DNA of 61,496 nt from Sneathiella sp. (GCF_002694385.1 NZ_NZMB01000023.1:1-61496), one strand, 5' to 3'. Counted from the stretch's first letter, positions 1-9,691 are shown. The notes: generated by a model not told the origin, from the sequence alone. Made by a program: numbers and translations.

Positions 1-2
1 AG

Positions 3-2222
3 GATCGGTCCGGCGATATCCGGACCATGCTCAGCGACCTGCAAAACAATATCATCAGCGCCATCATCCTTGTGATGATTGTCGTGATCAGCGCGCTTGG
101 TATGCGGACAGCGGGGCTGGTGGGCCTCGCTATTCCGGGGTCATTCCTGATCGGCATTCTGTATATGTATCTGTTCGGGCTGACCATCAATATTGTCGTG
201 CTATTCGGCCTCATCCTTGCTGTTGGCATGCTGGTGGACGGCGCCATTGTGGTAACCGAATTCGCGGACCGGAAACTGGCAGAGGGTCTTAACAAGAGGG
301 ATGCCTACGCTCTTGCGGCCAAACGCATGGCCTGGCCGATTATCGCGTCTACCGCGACAACGCTGGCGGTCTTCATGCCACTGATGTTCTGGCCCGGAAC
401 AGTCGGTGAATTCATGCGTTTCCTGCCCCTCACACTCATTACGACACTGACCGGCTCGCTCCTGATGGCGCTGATTTTCGTCCCCACTCTCGGCTCCGTT
501 TTCGGCAAGGCGGGATCGACCAATTCAAAAACCCTGGCCGCGCTGGCGGCGGCGGAAGGCGGCGACATACGGCAAATCGGCGGGCTGACCGGTCGCTATG
601 TCCGCCTTTTGGAAGTCTGCGTCAAGCATCCGGGCAAAATTGTCCTGCTGGGCCTCGCGACCCTTATCGGTGTGCAGGCCTATTACGCGACCCATGGCAA
701 CGGGATTGAGTTCTTTCCTGATGTCGAGCCGGAAATGGCGCTCGTTTATGTTCATGCCCGCGGCAATATGTCGATGGACGAAAAAGACCAGCTTGTCCGA
801 GAGGTGGAGCATGAAATCCTCAAACTCGATGATTTCAAATCCATCTATACACGCGTCAGCGCCAATGTCCGGGGCCAGCGCGATGTTTCCGAAGACGTCA
901 TCGGGACGATCCAGATGGAATTCAGGGACTGGCAGGATCGCCGCCCCGCCGAAACCGTGTTTGAGGATATTCGCAAGCGGACAGCACATCTGGGCGGTAT
1001 TTTGGTTGAAACGCGCGAGCCTGACGCCGGACCGCCAACCGGCAAGAATATCCAGATTGAATTGTCTTCCCGCAATCCGGAGCTGCTGCCCATCGAGGTA
1101 GCAAAAATCCGCAGCCATCTGGAAACGGGCGTCCAGGATTTGATTGATCTGGAGGATAGCCGCCCGATTCCCGGCATTGAATGGCAGATTACCGTCGATC
1201 GGGCTAAGGCCGGACGCTTTGGCGCCGATATCCAGACGGTCGGAAAAACGATCCAGCTCGTCACCAACGGCATCAAGGTCGATGAGTATCGCCCCAATGA
1301 TGCCGATGACGAAGTTGATATTCGCCTACGCTTTCCGGATGACAAACGCAGCCTTGATCAACTCGACAATCTGCGGGTCATGACGAATATGGGCATGATC
1401 CCGATCTCGAATTTTGTAACCCGATCAGCGCAACAAAAGGTCGGCAGCATCAATCGGTCAAACTCTGAGCGCATCATGACAGTGAAGGCCAATGTTGTCC
1501 CGGGCGTGTTGGTGGATGACAAGGTGCGGGAAATTCAGGCCTGGATGGCAAATGAGGCCAATCTCGACCCGGAAGTCTCCTACCGTTTCAAGGGCGAGGA
1601 TGAAGAACAGAAAAAGGCTCAGGATTTCCTTGGCAAAGCCTTTCTTGTCGCCCTCTTCATCATGGCGATTATTCTGGTGACGCAGTTCAACAGCTTTTAT
1701 CACGCCTTTTTGATCCTGACGGCGGTGATCATGTCGACAATCGGCGTCTTTGTCGGGCTGATTGTGACGGGACAGCCTTTCGGCATTGTTATGACCGGTG
1801 TCGGCGTTATTGCTCTGGCCGGGATTGTCGTGAATAACAATATTGTTCTGATCGATACCTATGCGCATTTACGAAAGCAGGGAATGCCAGCATTGGAAGC
1901 CGTGCTCAGGACCGGCGCGCAGCGCTTACGGCCGGTGATGCTAACGACTGTCACAACAATCTTCGGCCTGTTGCCGATGACGCTACAGCTCAACATCAAT
2001 TTTATCTCACGGGTGGTGGAATTCGGCGCCCCTTCCTCGCAATGGTGGGTGCAGCTTTCAACGGCCGTCGCCTTCGGCCTTACCTTCGCAACCCTGCTCA
2101 CACTGTTGATGACACCAGCCCTTCTGATGTTGGGCGCCAATGTCAGCGCAGCATTGGAGCGACGCCGGGAACGCAAGGCGGAAAAGCAGCAGGCCGGAAG
2201 CCAGACAACCCCCGCCGAATAA
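3..2222 (+). CDS. RND-family efflux transporter, inner-membrane permease subunit (5' partial)
   Basis: This is the C-terminal ~739 residues of an AcrB/MexF-type resistance-nodulation-division pump. The frame is open from the first bases of the window, and the residues before the first ATG (DRSGDIRTM) continue the usual family motif, so the gene starts upstream. The visible part holds TM helices 2-6 with the acidic pair of TM4 in LAVGMLVDGAIVVTE, the second periplasmic porter/docking loop (about residues 220-540), and the last helices with GIVVNNNIVLID. RND pumps are about 1,030-1,090 residues long, so roughly a third is missing. It uses proton motive force to export drugs, solvents or other amphiphiles with a periplasmic adaptor and an outer-membrane channel, which are probably encoded upstream. 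The substrate cannot be told. A hairpin follows the stop codon. Confidence 0.93.
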   Translation, partial: DRSGDIRTMLSDLQNNIISAIILVMIVVISALGMRTAGLVGLAIPGSFLIGILYMYLFGLTINIVVLFGLILAVGMLVDGAIVVTEFADRKLAEGLNKRDAYALAAKRMAWPIIASTATTLAVFMPLMFWPGTVGEFMRFLPLTLITTLTGSLLMALIFVPTLGSVFGKAGSTNSKTLAALAAAEGGDIRQIGGLTGRYVRLLEVCVKHPGKIVLLGLATLIGVQAYYATHGNGIEFFPDVEPEMALVYVHARGNMSMDEKDQLVREVEHEILKLDDFKSIYTRVSANVRGQRDVSEDVIGTIQMEFRDWQDRRPAETVFEDIRKRTAHLGGILVETREPDAGPPTGKNIQIELSSRNPELLPIEVAKIRSHLETGVQDLIDLEDSRPIPGIEWQITVDRAKAGRFGADIQTVGKTIQLVTNGIKVDEYRPNDADDEVDIRLRFPDDKRSLDQLDNLRVMTNMGMIPISNFVTRSAQQKVGSINRSNSERIMTVKANVVPGVLVDDKVREIQAWMANEANLDPEVSYRFKGEDEEQKKAQDFLGKAFLVALFIMAIILVTQFNSFYHAFLILTAVIMSTIGVFVGLIVTGQPFGIVMTGVGVIALAGIVVNNNIVLIDTYAHLRKQGMPALEAVLRTGAQRLRPVMLTTVTTIFGLLPMTLQLNINFISRVVEFGAPSSQWWVQLSTAVAFGLTFATLLTLLMTPALLMLGANVSAALERRRERKAEKQQAGSQTTPAE

Positions 2223-2259
2223 GAATGATGGTCTAAGAACGAATTCCCCGGTGGGTCGG

Positions 2260-2294
2260 AACGGCGATATCAGTTTCTGTTATCGCCGTTTTCA
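2260..2294 (+). terminator. hairpin terminator between convergent RND and pssA genes
   Basis: A 10-bp perfect inverted repeat (AACGGCGATA at 2260-2269, TATCGCCGTT at 2281-2290) has an 11-nt loop and a short T run on the plus strand. It lies 37 bp after the RND stop codon and runs into the 3' end of pssA, so it probably terminates the rightward transcript. Confidence 0.6.
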
Positions 2295-3106
2295 TTCTGT
2301 GCATCCTGCGCGTCGTCGTCATCATCGCAGTAGGCATCCTCAACGGTATGAGAGGCATCCTGCGCCATCAGACGGCGGTAGCTCATAATGGAAAAAGGGA
2401 TTGTTCCCATATAGACAAGGGCTATCAGTGAAAGCAATTGCCAGGGATAGCTGAGTAAAATTGCCGCAAAAACGCCAACCAGCAGCAAGAGTGGCATGAT
2501 AAAGCGCCGGGCAATGCGCAACCGTTTGATGGAAAAGGTGGGAATACGGCTCGCCATCAAAAAGGCGATAAACATCATCCAGGCCGCATTCAGGATAGGG
2601 TTGCGGAAAAAATCATTGTCCGAATAAAAGCTGATCACCATGAAAAGAAGCGAGATTGACGCGCCCGCCGGGGCCGCAATCCCGGTGAAATAGCGGCTCG
2701 CCCAGGCTGGCTGTTTGCGGTCCAGCATGGAATTAAACCGTGCGAGACGAAGCCCGCAGGAAACTGTGAATACCAGTGCAATAATCCAGCCGATCCCGCC
2801 AAGACCGCTGTCCAGCGTCCAGAGGAACAGCACCAGCCCCGGTGCCACGCCAAAGCTGACGAAATCAGAGAGGGAATCAAGTTCCGCACCGAATTTTGAC
2901 GCGCTGTTGAGCAACCGCGCCATCCGCCCATCCAGCCCGTCAAGTACACCGGCGGCCAGTATCGCGACAACCGCCATCTGCCAGCGTTCATCCAGTGCAA
3001 AACGCACCGATGTCAGCCCGGCGCACAGCGCCAGTGTCGTCAGCATGTTGGGGATAAGCGAATTAAGCGAGGTAAAACGCAAACGACGACGCTGTTCGGA
3101 GCTCAT
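2270..3106 (-). CDS. pssA: CDP-diacylglycerol--serine O-phosphatidyltransferase (PssA)
   Basis: This 278-residue integral membrane enzyme makes phosphatidylserine from CDP-diacylglycerol and L-serine, the first step towards phosphatidylethanolamine. The complete CDP-alcohol phosphatidyltransferase signature DG(x2)AR(x8)G(x3)D(x3)D is present around residues 57-80 (DGRMAR, then G, D, D). Several hydrophobic helices follow, and the C-terminal tail is very acidic (EDAYCDDDDDAQDAQ). The start codon directly follows the psd stop codon, so the two genes are translationally coupled and form the psd-pssA operon typical of alphaproteobacteria. The product feeds straight into Psd. Confidence 0.96.
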   Translation of the reverse strand: MSSEQRRRLRFTSLNSLIPNMLTTLALCAGLTSVRFALDERWQMAVVAILAAGVLDGLDGRMARLLNSASKFGAELDSLSDFVSFGVAPGLVLFLWTLDSGLGGIGWIIALVFTVSCGLRLARFNSMLDRKQPAWASRYFTGIAAPAGASISLLFMVISFYSDNDFFRNPILNAAWMMFIAFLMASRIPTFSIKRLRIARRFIMPLLLLVGVFAAILLSYPWQLLSLIALVYMGTIPFSIMSYRRLMAQDASHTVEDAYCDDDDDAQDAQNENGDNRN

Positions 3107-3805
3107 CTAGCGGACCTCCACCACCATCGGCGCGTCATTTTTCGCCTGCAAATCCGCAATAATTGTCTCCCCGCCGCTCATATTTTGACCGACCCCGACA
3201 AGCGGCTCTACCCCATCAGGGAGATAGATATCCGTCCGGCTGCCGAAACGGATCAGGCCGAAGCGTTCCCCGGTGCGGATTTCCTGATTATCTGTGAGAT
3301 AGCAGACAATGCGCCGCGCCACCAGGCCAGCAATCTGTACAAAAACGATATCATTGCCCGCCTTGTCCTTCAGATGGACGGCGTGGCGTTCATTTTCCTC
3401 CGATGCCTTGTCGAGGGAGGCGTTGAGGAATTTGCCGGGGCGATAAACCTGGCGGATTACTGTCCCGCCAATGGGCGCCCGGTTCACATGCACATTGAAC
3501 ACATTTAGGAAGATGCTGATACGAAGCCGCGCATCGGAGCCAAGACCCAGCTCTTCCGGCGGTACCGCGCGCTCAATGAGCTGAACAACACCATCGGCCG
3601 GGCTGACGATCAGTCCCTCCCGTGTCGGGACATGCCGCTCGGGATCGCGGAAAAAATATACGCACCAGAGCGTCAGAATGACCCCGATCCAGCCGAGCAA
3701 GGGCCAGGTGAACAGGAATAGCAGGAGTGTTATCCCGGCAAAGATGGCGATGAATCGATGACCTTCACGATTGATCGGCACCAGAACTGACTTCAGCATA
3801 TCCAT
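3107..3805 (-). CDS. psd: phosphatidylserine decarboxylase proenzyme (Psd)
   Basis: Psd converts phosphatidylserine to phosphatidylethanolamine at the inner membrane. The protein has 232 residues and belongs to the short, pyruvoyl-dependent class. The self-cleavage site is Gly188-Ser189 in [13 protein letters not shown]; Ser189 becomes the pyruvoyl group. A hydrophobic N-terminal segment (residues 18-48) and the conserved FRDPER and FNVHVNR motifs are present. I chose the ATG at 3805 because GGAGG lies 7 bp upstream; the frame also allows a start at 3841. It is the first gene of the psd-pssA operon. Confidence 0.95.
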   Translation of the reverse strand: MDMLKSVLVPINREGHRFIAIFAGITLLLFLFTWPLLGWIGVILTLWCVYFFRDPERHVPTREGLIVSPADGVVQLIERAVPPEELGLGSDARLRISIFLNVFNVHVNRAPIGGTVIRQVYRPGKFLNASLDKASEENERHAVHLKDKAGNDIVFVQIAGLVARRIVCYLTDNQEIRTGERFGLIRFGSRTDIYLPDGVEPLVGVGQNMSGGETIIADLQAKNDAPMVVEVR

Positions 3806-3913
3806 ATAAATGACCTCCGGCCTGCGGAATTTTTGGAACACAGGTCATACCTTATGTGTCCTGCAAAAAGAACAAAAAGATGACGCAGATGATTCTGATG
3901 ACGATTGTAACGT

Positions 3914-5746
3914 CTAATCCATGACCTGCTCAAGCTTCTCCTGATAGCTCGCCGCCTCTTGCTGGCGGGACCACATGGCGGCATATTGCCCCTCCATGGC
4001 CAACAGTTCCTGATGTCGGCCCCGCTCGACAATCCGGCCAGCCTCCAACACAATGATCTCATCCGCCTCCACGACTGTCGAAAGCCGATGGGCGATAATC
4101 AGCGTTGTCCGGTTGCGCGAAACCTCCGCAAGGCTTGTCTGTATCTCCTTCTCGGTTCGGGAATCAAGCGCCGAGGTCGCCTCGTCAAACAGCAGAATAA
4201 GCGGCTGTTTCAGGATGGTACGGGCAATGGCAACGCGCTGCTTCTCCCCACCGGACAACTTCAGTCCCCGCTCCCCAACCAAGGTATTATAACCCTCCGG
4301 CAGTTCACTGATAAATTTATCAATACTGGCGAGACGGGCCGCTTCCTCGATTTCCGCATCACTCGCTCCGGGTCGACCATATCCAATGTTATAGCGAATC
4401 GTATCATTGAACAGAACGGTATCCTGCGGGACTATTCCGATGGCGGCGCGCAAGGAATCCTGCGTCACTTCGTTAATCTTCTGCCCGTCGATGGTGACAT
4501 AGCCCCCATCCACATCATAGAAACGGAACAGGATTCGCGAAATGGTTGACTTCCCCGCGCCCGACGGCCCGACGATGGCGGTTGTCTTCCCCGGTGGCAC
4601 GGCGAAGCTCACATCATGCAGGATCTGGCGATTGCTCTCATACCCGAAATTTACATGATGGAAGACAACCTCTCCACCCTGCGGTTCAAGTGGCCGGGCA
4701 CCCGGCATATCAGCGACTTCACGGCTTATCGTGAGAAGTTCAAACATTTTCTCCATATCCACAAGGCTCTGCTTAACCTCGCGATAGACGAAGCCGAGAA
4801 AATTAAGCGGCATCATCAACAGCATAATGAAGGAATGTATCGCGACAAAATCACCAACGGTATATTTTCCCTCAACAACACCATTCGCTGTGATGAGCAT
4901 AACGGCCACCAGCCCCGCACTGATCACCAGACCCTGACCGATATTGAGCATGGCAAGCGTTGTATTGCTTTTGACGGCTGCGGTTTCATAAGAGGCAAGG
5001 GCGGAATCAAAACGCCTTGCCTCATGTCCTTCATTGCCGAAATATTTCACAGTTTCGAAATTGATCAGGCTGTCGATGGCTTTAGTGTTCGCCTCGCTGT
5101 CCTTCTCATTCATGGTCCGGCGAAAACGCAGTCGCCATTCCGTCACTGAAAAGGTGAAGCTGATAAAAATAATGAGAGTGCCAAGAGTAATGAGCGATAG
5201 TTGCCAGCCATATTCAACGAGCAGAATACCAGAGACGAACAGGATTTTCAAAAGCGTCGGCACGATGTTGAACAGCATAAAACGCAGCAGAAAATCAATG
5301 CTCTTCGTTCCCCGCTCGATCACCCGGTTGAGGCCGCCAGTCTGCCGTTCCAGATGAAACCGAAGGGAAAGCTGATGCAGATGGCGGAAGGTTTTCAGAG
5401 CAACCTGGCGGATGGCATTCTGTCCAACCTTGGCGAAGACCGCATCCCGCAATTCCGAAAAGGACTGGGTCAGCACACGCGCCGCGCCAAAAGCTATGAT
5501 CAGTCCGACCGGCATCACAATTACCGGATTGACATCCCCCGTCATGGAATCGACGATATATTTCATAATATACGGGGAATAGACCGATGCGACCTCAGCG
5601 CAGATGATCAGCAGGGCGGCCGCAACCACCCGGACCTTTAAATCACTCCGCCCCTCCATCCAGAGATATTGCCCCAGAGTCAACAGGGTTTGCATATGAC
5701 CACGCCGGTCAGACTGGTTGTGACTGTCGAATTTGGGGCTGCTCAT
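3914..5746 (-). CDS. Atm1-type ABC exporter (fused permease and ATPase half-transporter)
   Basis: This is a homodimer-forming half-transporter of about 610 residues. The N-terminal ABC-transporter type 1 domain has six helices (about residues 35-325). The ATPase domain follows, with Walker A GPSGAGKST (393-401), signature LSGGE (497-501) and Walker B LILLFDEA (516-523). The stretch FNDTIRYNIGYG and the overall layout match the Atm1/HMT1 family, whose bacterial members export glutathione conjugates and heavy-metal adducts. The start is uncertain: the frame extends to a TTG at 5821, but that lacks a ribosome site. I prefer the ATG at 5746, and a later ATG is also possible. It stands alone between psd and the LysM gene. 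Confidence 0.9.
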   Translation of the reverse strand: MSSPKFDSHNQSDRRGHMQTLLTLGQYLWMEGRSDLKVRVVAAALLIICAEVASVYSPYIMKYIVDSMTGDVNPVIVMPVGLIIAFGAARVLTQSFSELRDAVFAKVGQNAIRQVALKTFRHLHQLSLRFHLERQTGGLNRVIERGTKSIDFLLRFMLFNIVPTLLKILFVSGILLVEYGWQLSLITLGTLIIFISFTFSVTEWRLRFRRTMNEKDSEANTKAIDSLINFETVKYFGNEGHEARRFDSALASYETAAVKSNTTLAMLNIGQGLVISAGLVAVMLITANGVVEGKYTVGDFVAIHSFIMLLMMPLNFLGFVYREVKQSLVDMEKMFELLTISREVADMPGARPLEPQGGEVVFHHVNFGYESNRQILHDVSFAVPPGKTTAIVGPSGAGKSTISRILFRFYDVDGGYVTIDGQKINEVTQDSLRAAIGIVPQDTVLFNDTIRYNIGYGRPGASDAEIEEAARLASIDKFISELPEGYNTLVGERGLKLSGGEKQRVAIARTILKQPLILLFDEATSALDSRTEKEIQTSLAEVSRNRTTLIIAHRLSTVVEADEIIVLEAGRIVERGRHQELLAMEGQYAAMWSRQQEAASYQEKLEQVMD

Positions 5747-5865
5747 AATCTGACTGTAGCTATTTTCAAAAGAAGAGGCTGACCCCCATAGGGGGTCCAT
5801 AGTAGTAAGAATGATAATCAATGGCGGATCGGGTGATTATGACATACCGGTCCGGACGAAGAGTT

Positions 5866-6999
5866 TCAATTCTTTTTCGGCAGATTGAAAATCTGACCCG
5901 GAAAAATCAGGTCCGGATCGCGGATCTGATCCTGATTGGCCTGATAAATAACCGTATATTCCATGCCTTCGCCATAGACACGGCGGGCAATTCGCCACAG
6001 ACTGTTGCCCGGCTGTACGATAGCGCTTAACCCATTACTGGCCTGCGCCAGCACAACATCGCTCGGTTCCGCCTTCTGAAAGGGCAGCTCGATACGGGAA
6101 ATCACCTTGTTATCCTCATCAAGCTGATCAATGCGCAATGTATGGTTCCCCGGTGGCAAGGATTGATCGGGGATCAGAGTCCAGGAACCATCGGCATCGA
6201 CGGTCGCTGTTCCCACCACTTTGTTGTTCATATAAACGATCACCTTGCTCCCCGGGCGGCCATGGCCGGAAAGTTCCAGCTCTCCCTTGTCATCATAATT
6301 GACAGCCCCGAGAGACAATCCCATAGCGGCCGACACGTCCCCCTTCGCTTCCGGCATTTGAAGGAGTTTTGCCGCCCCTGAACTCCCCTCTTTCCCATCC
6401 TTTGGCACCAGCATGGCAATGGCCGGTGCGCGCTGATCGAGCGGAGCCGTGCAGTCCGGGACATTCATGATAACCAGGGAGCCGGATTCCAGCTCCGTTC
6501 CGTCGGGGTTTGTGGCCATCAGATTAATCGTCTGCGATCCCGATGGCAGCGGTTTGTCCGTCGTGAAGACCCATTCGCCGGAGGCGGAGGCTGTTACCTC
6601 TCCCACACGGGTATCCCCAACCAGCAGGGCGACTACCGCGCCCGCAACGGCCCGGCCCGCCGCGACAAGGTCACAATTGGCGTCTATACGGATGATATCA
6701 AACCCGGGGCGGAGAGCGGCCAGCCGTTTGCCTTCTTCATCCGCCGGGTCATCGAGTTTCTTGTCAATTACTGCGGGCTGCGACGGCGTGGTTGCTGTTG
6801 TGCCGTTTGCCTGTGAGGACACAGGGCTGCCATTCCCGGCCTGAGTCTGACCGGCAGATCCCGCCCCTTTCTCACCGGCAGGCGCTGCCGCTCCAACCGT
6901 CGCCTGTTCCGGAGCCCCAAAAAACAGATCGCTGCGATGGTAAAGAAACACACCGGCCACCAAAAGCAGCAAGATTGCCAGAATAACAAAGACGCGCAC
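5866..6999 (-). CDS. LysM and Ig-like domain membrane-anchored protein
   Basis: A 377-residue protein with an N-terminal transmembrane anchor (residues 2-19, FVILAILLLLVAGVFL), then a low-complexity Ala/Gly/Ser/Gln linker. Two bacterial Ig-like modules follow; each has a G(D/S)W(V/T) strand (GEWVFTTDKPLPSG and GSWTLIPDQSLPPG). A C-terminal LysM domain ends the protein (about 325-377: QPGNSLWRIARRVYGEG... PGQIFNLPKK). LysM binds peptidoglycan, so the protein probably spans from inner membrane to cell wall. Proteins of this layout are widespread in alphaproteobacteria but have no assigned function. It is transcribed away from the cytochrome cluster. Confidence 0.85.
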   Translation of the reverse strand: MRVFVILAILLLLVAGVFLYHRSDLFFGAPEQATVGAAAPAGEKGAGSAGQTQAGNGSPVSSQANGTTATTPSQPAVIDKKLDDPADEEGKRLAALRPGFDIIRIDANCDLVAAGRAVAGAVVALLVGDTRVGEVTASASGEWVFTTDKPLPSGSQTINLMATNPDGTELESGSLVIMNVPDCTAPLDQRAPAIAMLVPKDGKEGSSGAAKLLQMPEAKGDVSAAMGLSLGAVNYDDKGELELSGHGRPGSKVIVYMNNKVVGTATVDADGSWTLIPDQSLPPGNHTLRIDQLDEDNKVISRIELPFQKAEPSDVVLAQASNGLSAIVQPGNSLWRIARRVYGEGMEYTVIYQANQDQIRDPDLIFPGQIFNLPKKN

Positions 7000-7108
7000 C
7001 GGAGCCTCACTCGATTAACCATAATCCGGCGTCATTATGAACGCCCAGACCCGATCACGCAATCCTTAGTGAAATAGGGCCTTAGTGAAATACGGGGTGC
7101 CAGGCCTG

Positions 7109-8050
7109 CTAAGAGCCCCCAGTCGCAATCGCCGGGATAGATTTGAGATAGGCGGCAATGGCGGCCAGATCCTCGTCAGTCAGATGCGACAGACCATGTT
7201 CGATCGCCTCCGCCATACTGCCCTGCACATTGTCAAAATCCGGTTTCATCCCGTCACGGAGCAAGGTTACGATATCGCCTTCGCTCCAATCGCCAATTCC
7301 GCTCGCAGAATCGGGCGTAATATTCGGAACCCGTTCCCCATCAGGTCCGTTCGGCGTCCCGGCAAGATACCGGCCTGAATCCGGGCCCCCAAGCGCATTT
7401 CGCGGCGTATGACATTCCCCGCAATGGGTCAAGGCGTCCACAAGGTATCCACCTCGCGCGACCGCTTCGCTGGCGCCCGATGGGGGCTGATAGGGTTCTT
7501 CCTCAAAAAACAATATCCGCCAGCCCCATTGCAGCCAGCGCCAGGAGAAGGGAGCCGCAATTTCATGCGGTTTATTTTCGGCCGCAACCGGTTCAAGTGA
7601 CAGCAGATAGGATTTGATGGCGAGGGCATCCTCATCCTTCATCTTCGTATAGCTGGGATAAGGAAAGGCTGGAAAGTAATAATGTCCTGAGGGGCTTATT
7701 CCCCGCTTCAATGCGCGCAGGAAGTCGTTGTCCGTCCAACTACCAATCCCGTTGATGCGGTCCGCCGTTATATTCGGCGTATAAAACGTCCCGAAAGGAG
7801 TTTCCAGCGCCCGCCCGCCCGCATAGGGCTTCCCGTCGTTTTTGATATCCGTATGACAGCCGTAGCAGCCACCGGCCGCCGTCAGATAAGCGCCCCGTTC
7901 CGTGCCTTGGTCATTATCCGTATCCGCCCGAACCTCTTGCGTCAGGCCGCCCGCCACGCAGAGGGAAAACGCCAGGAGGAAAAAGGCTCTCTCCCCTCCT
8001 GCCCGTTTCAGAATACGTCCTATAAAACCGGTCTGCCCGGAAATGCGCAT
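7109..8050 (-). CDS. diheme cytochrome c, periplasmic
   Basis: A 313-residue protein with a basic-hydrophobic N terminus (signal or anchor, residues 11-42) and two class I cytochrome c domains. The heme-binding motifs are CYGCH (62-66) and CGECH (210-214). The TPNITAD and VPNITPD stretches that follow each heme resemble the cytochrome subunits of alcohol and gluconate dehydrogenases, so it probably relays electrons from a periplasmic dehydrogenase. I chose the ATG at 8050 because the preceding gene stops at 8056 and AAGGA lies just upstream; the frame itself stays open further. It is the last gene of a three-gene cluster of exported proteins. Confidence 0.88.
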   Translation of the reverse strand: MRISGQTGFIGRILKRAGGERAFFLLAFSLCVAGGLTQEVRADTDNDQGTERGAYLTAAGGCYGCHTDIKNDGKPYAGGRALETPFGTFYTPNITADRINGIGSWTDNDFLRALKRGISPSGHYYFPAFPYPSYTKMKDEDALAIKSYLLSLEPVAAENKPHEIAAPFSWRWLQWGWRILFFEEEPYQPPSGASEAVARGGYLVDALTHCGECHTPRNALGGPDSGRYLAGTPNGPDGERVPNITPDSASGIGDWSEGDIVTLLRDGMKPDFDNVQGSMAEAIEHGLSHLTDEDLAAIAAYLKSIPAIATGGS

Positions 8051-8055
8051 ATATA

Positions 8056-8529
8056 TCAGTCCTTGGGTTTGCGGAACTGTTTGTGGCAGGCCCCACAACT
8101 GGCGCCGGTCTCTTTCAGCGCCGCGCCGATAGTCGCCGCATCTCCTCCTTCAACGGCAACGACAAGTTTATCGCTCGCGGCCTTGAACTCGGCGATATCC
8201 TTGTCAAAGGCATCTTTATATTCCGCATTCCAGATTTCCGGCTTGGCGCGGGATTCCTCAACGCCCGACCCTTCCGGGAAAAGAGTGTCCATATTTGCCG
8301 CGATTGCCGCAATCTCCTTGGCATTGCCAACAAGCGCGTCGCTATAGGCCACCTCGCCTTTTGCAAACTTGCTAATTGCGCCCATATTCGCGCCCAGCTT
8401 CTTCATTTCGGCTATCCGCAGATCCGCCTCGGCATTACCGGTACTATGGTTATCGGCCATTGCCGCCCCGGTAAAAAGCACCACCCCCATTGCGATCACG
8501 GCCAGCGACCGCGAGAACTTCTTATCCAT
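8056..8529 (-). CDS. cytochrome c' / c556-like monoheme protein
   Basis: A 157-residue exported protein. It has a signal peptide (MDKKFSRSLAVIAMGVVLF..., cleavage near AMA-DN). The mature part is rich in Ala, Lys and Glu as expected for a four-helix bundle. A single heme motif CGACH sits close to the C terminus, the hallmark of class II cytochromes c (c' and c556). The ATG at 8529 is preceded by GGAGG at good spacing; the longer frame upstream is not coding-like. Class II cytochromes bind NO or shuttle electrons. Its position directly before the diheme cytochrome suggests they are electron-transfer partners. Confidence 0.9.
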   Translation of the reverse strand: MDKKFSRSLAVIAMGVVLFTGAAMADNHSTGNAEADLRIAEMKKLGANMGAISKFAKGEVAYSDALVGNAKEIAAIAANMDTLFPEGSGVEESRAKPEIWNAEYKDAFDKDIAEFKAASDKLVVAVEGGDAATIGAALKETGASCGACHKQFRKPKD

Positions 8530-8605
8530 ATCAACCTCCATATAATGAATAAGTGTTACAAACATATACGGCAAAAAAATGCCGACCTTTAAAATTGTTT
8601 CCCCA

Positions 8606-8974
8606 TCACTCCGGCAATGCCACCTCCATCTCTGCGCCGCCGTATCCATGAGCTGTGTCATGAGCGCGAATGCGTACTTTCTCCACATGTAACGGTAAGG
8701 ACAGGGTCATCGAGCGGGTAAAAGGCTGTTCATTGTCATGCGGATGCATAATCGTTCTGCTGCCCAGCATATTACCCTGCATATCGAGAATATCCCAACG
8801 GTCCACATAATGCTCCCACCCCTCGTCCTTATGCTGCACGGTGACTGAGAAGCGGTAAACATCAGCATCGACTTTCACCACCTTGACGTCGATGACATCC
8901 GCCTCTCCCGCCGATAAAGGGGTTGACGTCAAGGTCAGGGAGACGCACATAAAGCAGGCTAAGAGAAGTTTCAT
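8606..8974 (-). CDS. small secreted protein of the cytochrome cluster, unknown function
   Basis: This is a 122-residue protein with a clear signal peptide (MKLLLACFMCVSLTLTSTPLSAGE). The mature domain is short and beta-rich (VDADVYRFSVTVQHKDEGWEHYVDRWDIL), with a His-rich stretch (MHPHDNEQ, RAHDTAHGYGG) that could bind metal. I do not recognise a named family. It starts at the ATG at 8974 with an AAGGAAAG ribosome site. It is the first gene of the exported cytochrome cluster and lies only 30 bp from the divergent LOG-family gene, so the two promoter regions must overlap. A redox or metal-related role is a guess from context. Confidence 0.7.
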   Translation of the reverse strand: MKLLLACFMCVSLTLTSTPLSAGEADVIDVKVVKVDADVYRFSVTVQHKDEGWEHYVDRWDILDMQGNMLGSRTIMHPHDNEQPFTRSMTLSLPLHVEKVRIRAHDTAHGYGGAEMEVALPE

Positions 8975-9004
8975 ATCTTTCCTTTTGCCAGTATAGTTTG
9001 CATC

Positions 9005-9589
9005 ATGATCAAGACTAAATCCCTTTGCGTTTACTGCGGCTCCCGGATGCCGAGAGATCCCGCTCATGTCGACGCGGCAAAAACCCTTGGTACGGCACTC
9101 GCAACGCACGGGATTCGTCTCGTCTACGGCGGCGGGCATGTTGGCCTGATGGGTATTATCGCCGATGCGACACTGGATGCCGGAGGACAGGTTATCGGGA
9201 TTATTCCCGCTCATCTACATGATATTGAAGTCGGTCACAAGAAATTGACGGAATTGCATGTGGTTGACAGCATGCATACACGCAAGGCGAAGATGTTTGA
9301 AATGTCTGATGCCTTTGCTGTTTTGCCAGGTGGTCTCGGAACACTCGATGAAACATTCGAAATGATAACATGGCGGCAGATCGGCCTGCATGACAAGCCG
9401 GTTCTGCTCGTCAATCATCACGATTACTGGCGGCCCCTCCTCGACCTGGTGGAGCATATGATCGGCGCCGGATTCGCTGAGCCGGAGGCGCGGGAGTATT
9501 TTACCGTTGTCAGCAATCTGGCGGATATCATCCCGGCCCTGACAAGAGAGCCGGAAGCTGAAATTAACCCCGATATCTCAAAATTTTAG
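9005..9589 (+). CDS. LOG-family protein (TIGR00730; cytokinin riboside 5'-monophosphate phosphoribohydrolase-like)
   Basis: A 194-residue single-domain protein. The nucleotide-binding and catalytic signature PGGLGTLDE is at about residues 108-116, and YGGGHVGLMG is at 41-50. LOG proteins cleave nucleoside 5'-monophosphates such as cytokinin precursors to the free base and ribose 5-phosphate. Many bacterial members were once called lysine decarboxylases. The role in this organism is unknown. A run of seven Ts at 9601-9607 follows a short GC-rich repeat just after the stop and may terminate transcription before icd. Confidence 0.92.
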   Translation: MIKTKSLCVYCGSRMPRDPAHVDAAKTLGTALATHGIRLVYGGGHVGLMGIIADATLDAGGQVIGIIPAHLHDIEVGHKKLTELHVVDSMHTRKAKMFEMSDAFAVLPGGLGTLDETFEMITWRQIGLHDKPVLLVNHHDYWRPLLDLVEHMIGAGFAEPEAREYFTVVSNLADIIPALTREPEAEINPDISKF

Positions 9590-9691
9590 CGGAAAAGCGC
9601 GTTTTTTTGACGGTTCGGCTTGCACTGTTGGCGGGCAATGATATTTTGCTGCCGCAGAGAATAAAATTCACAGGCTGAGAAGGACGTCGAT

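Noticed and set aside
525-1118. Long minus-strand open frame inside the RND gene
   Set aside because: Antisense shadow of a well-supported gene; composition and position give no support for a second protein.
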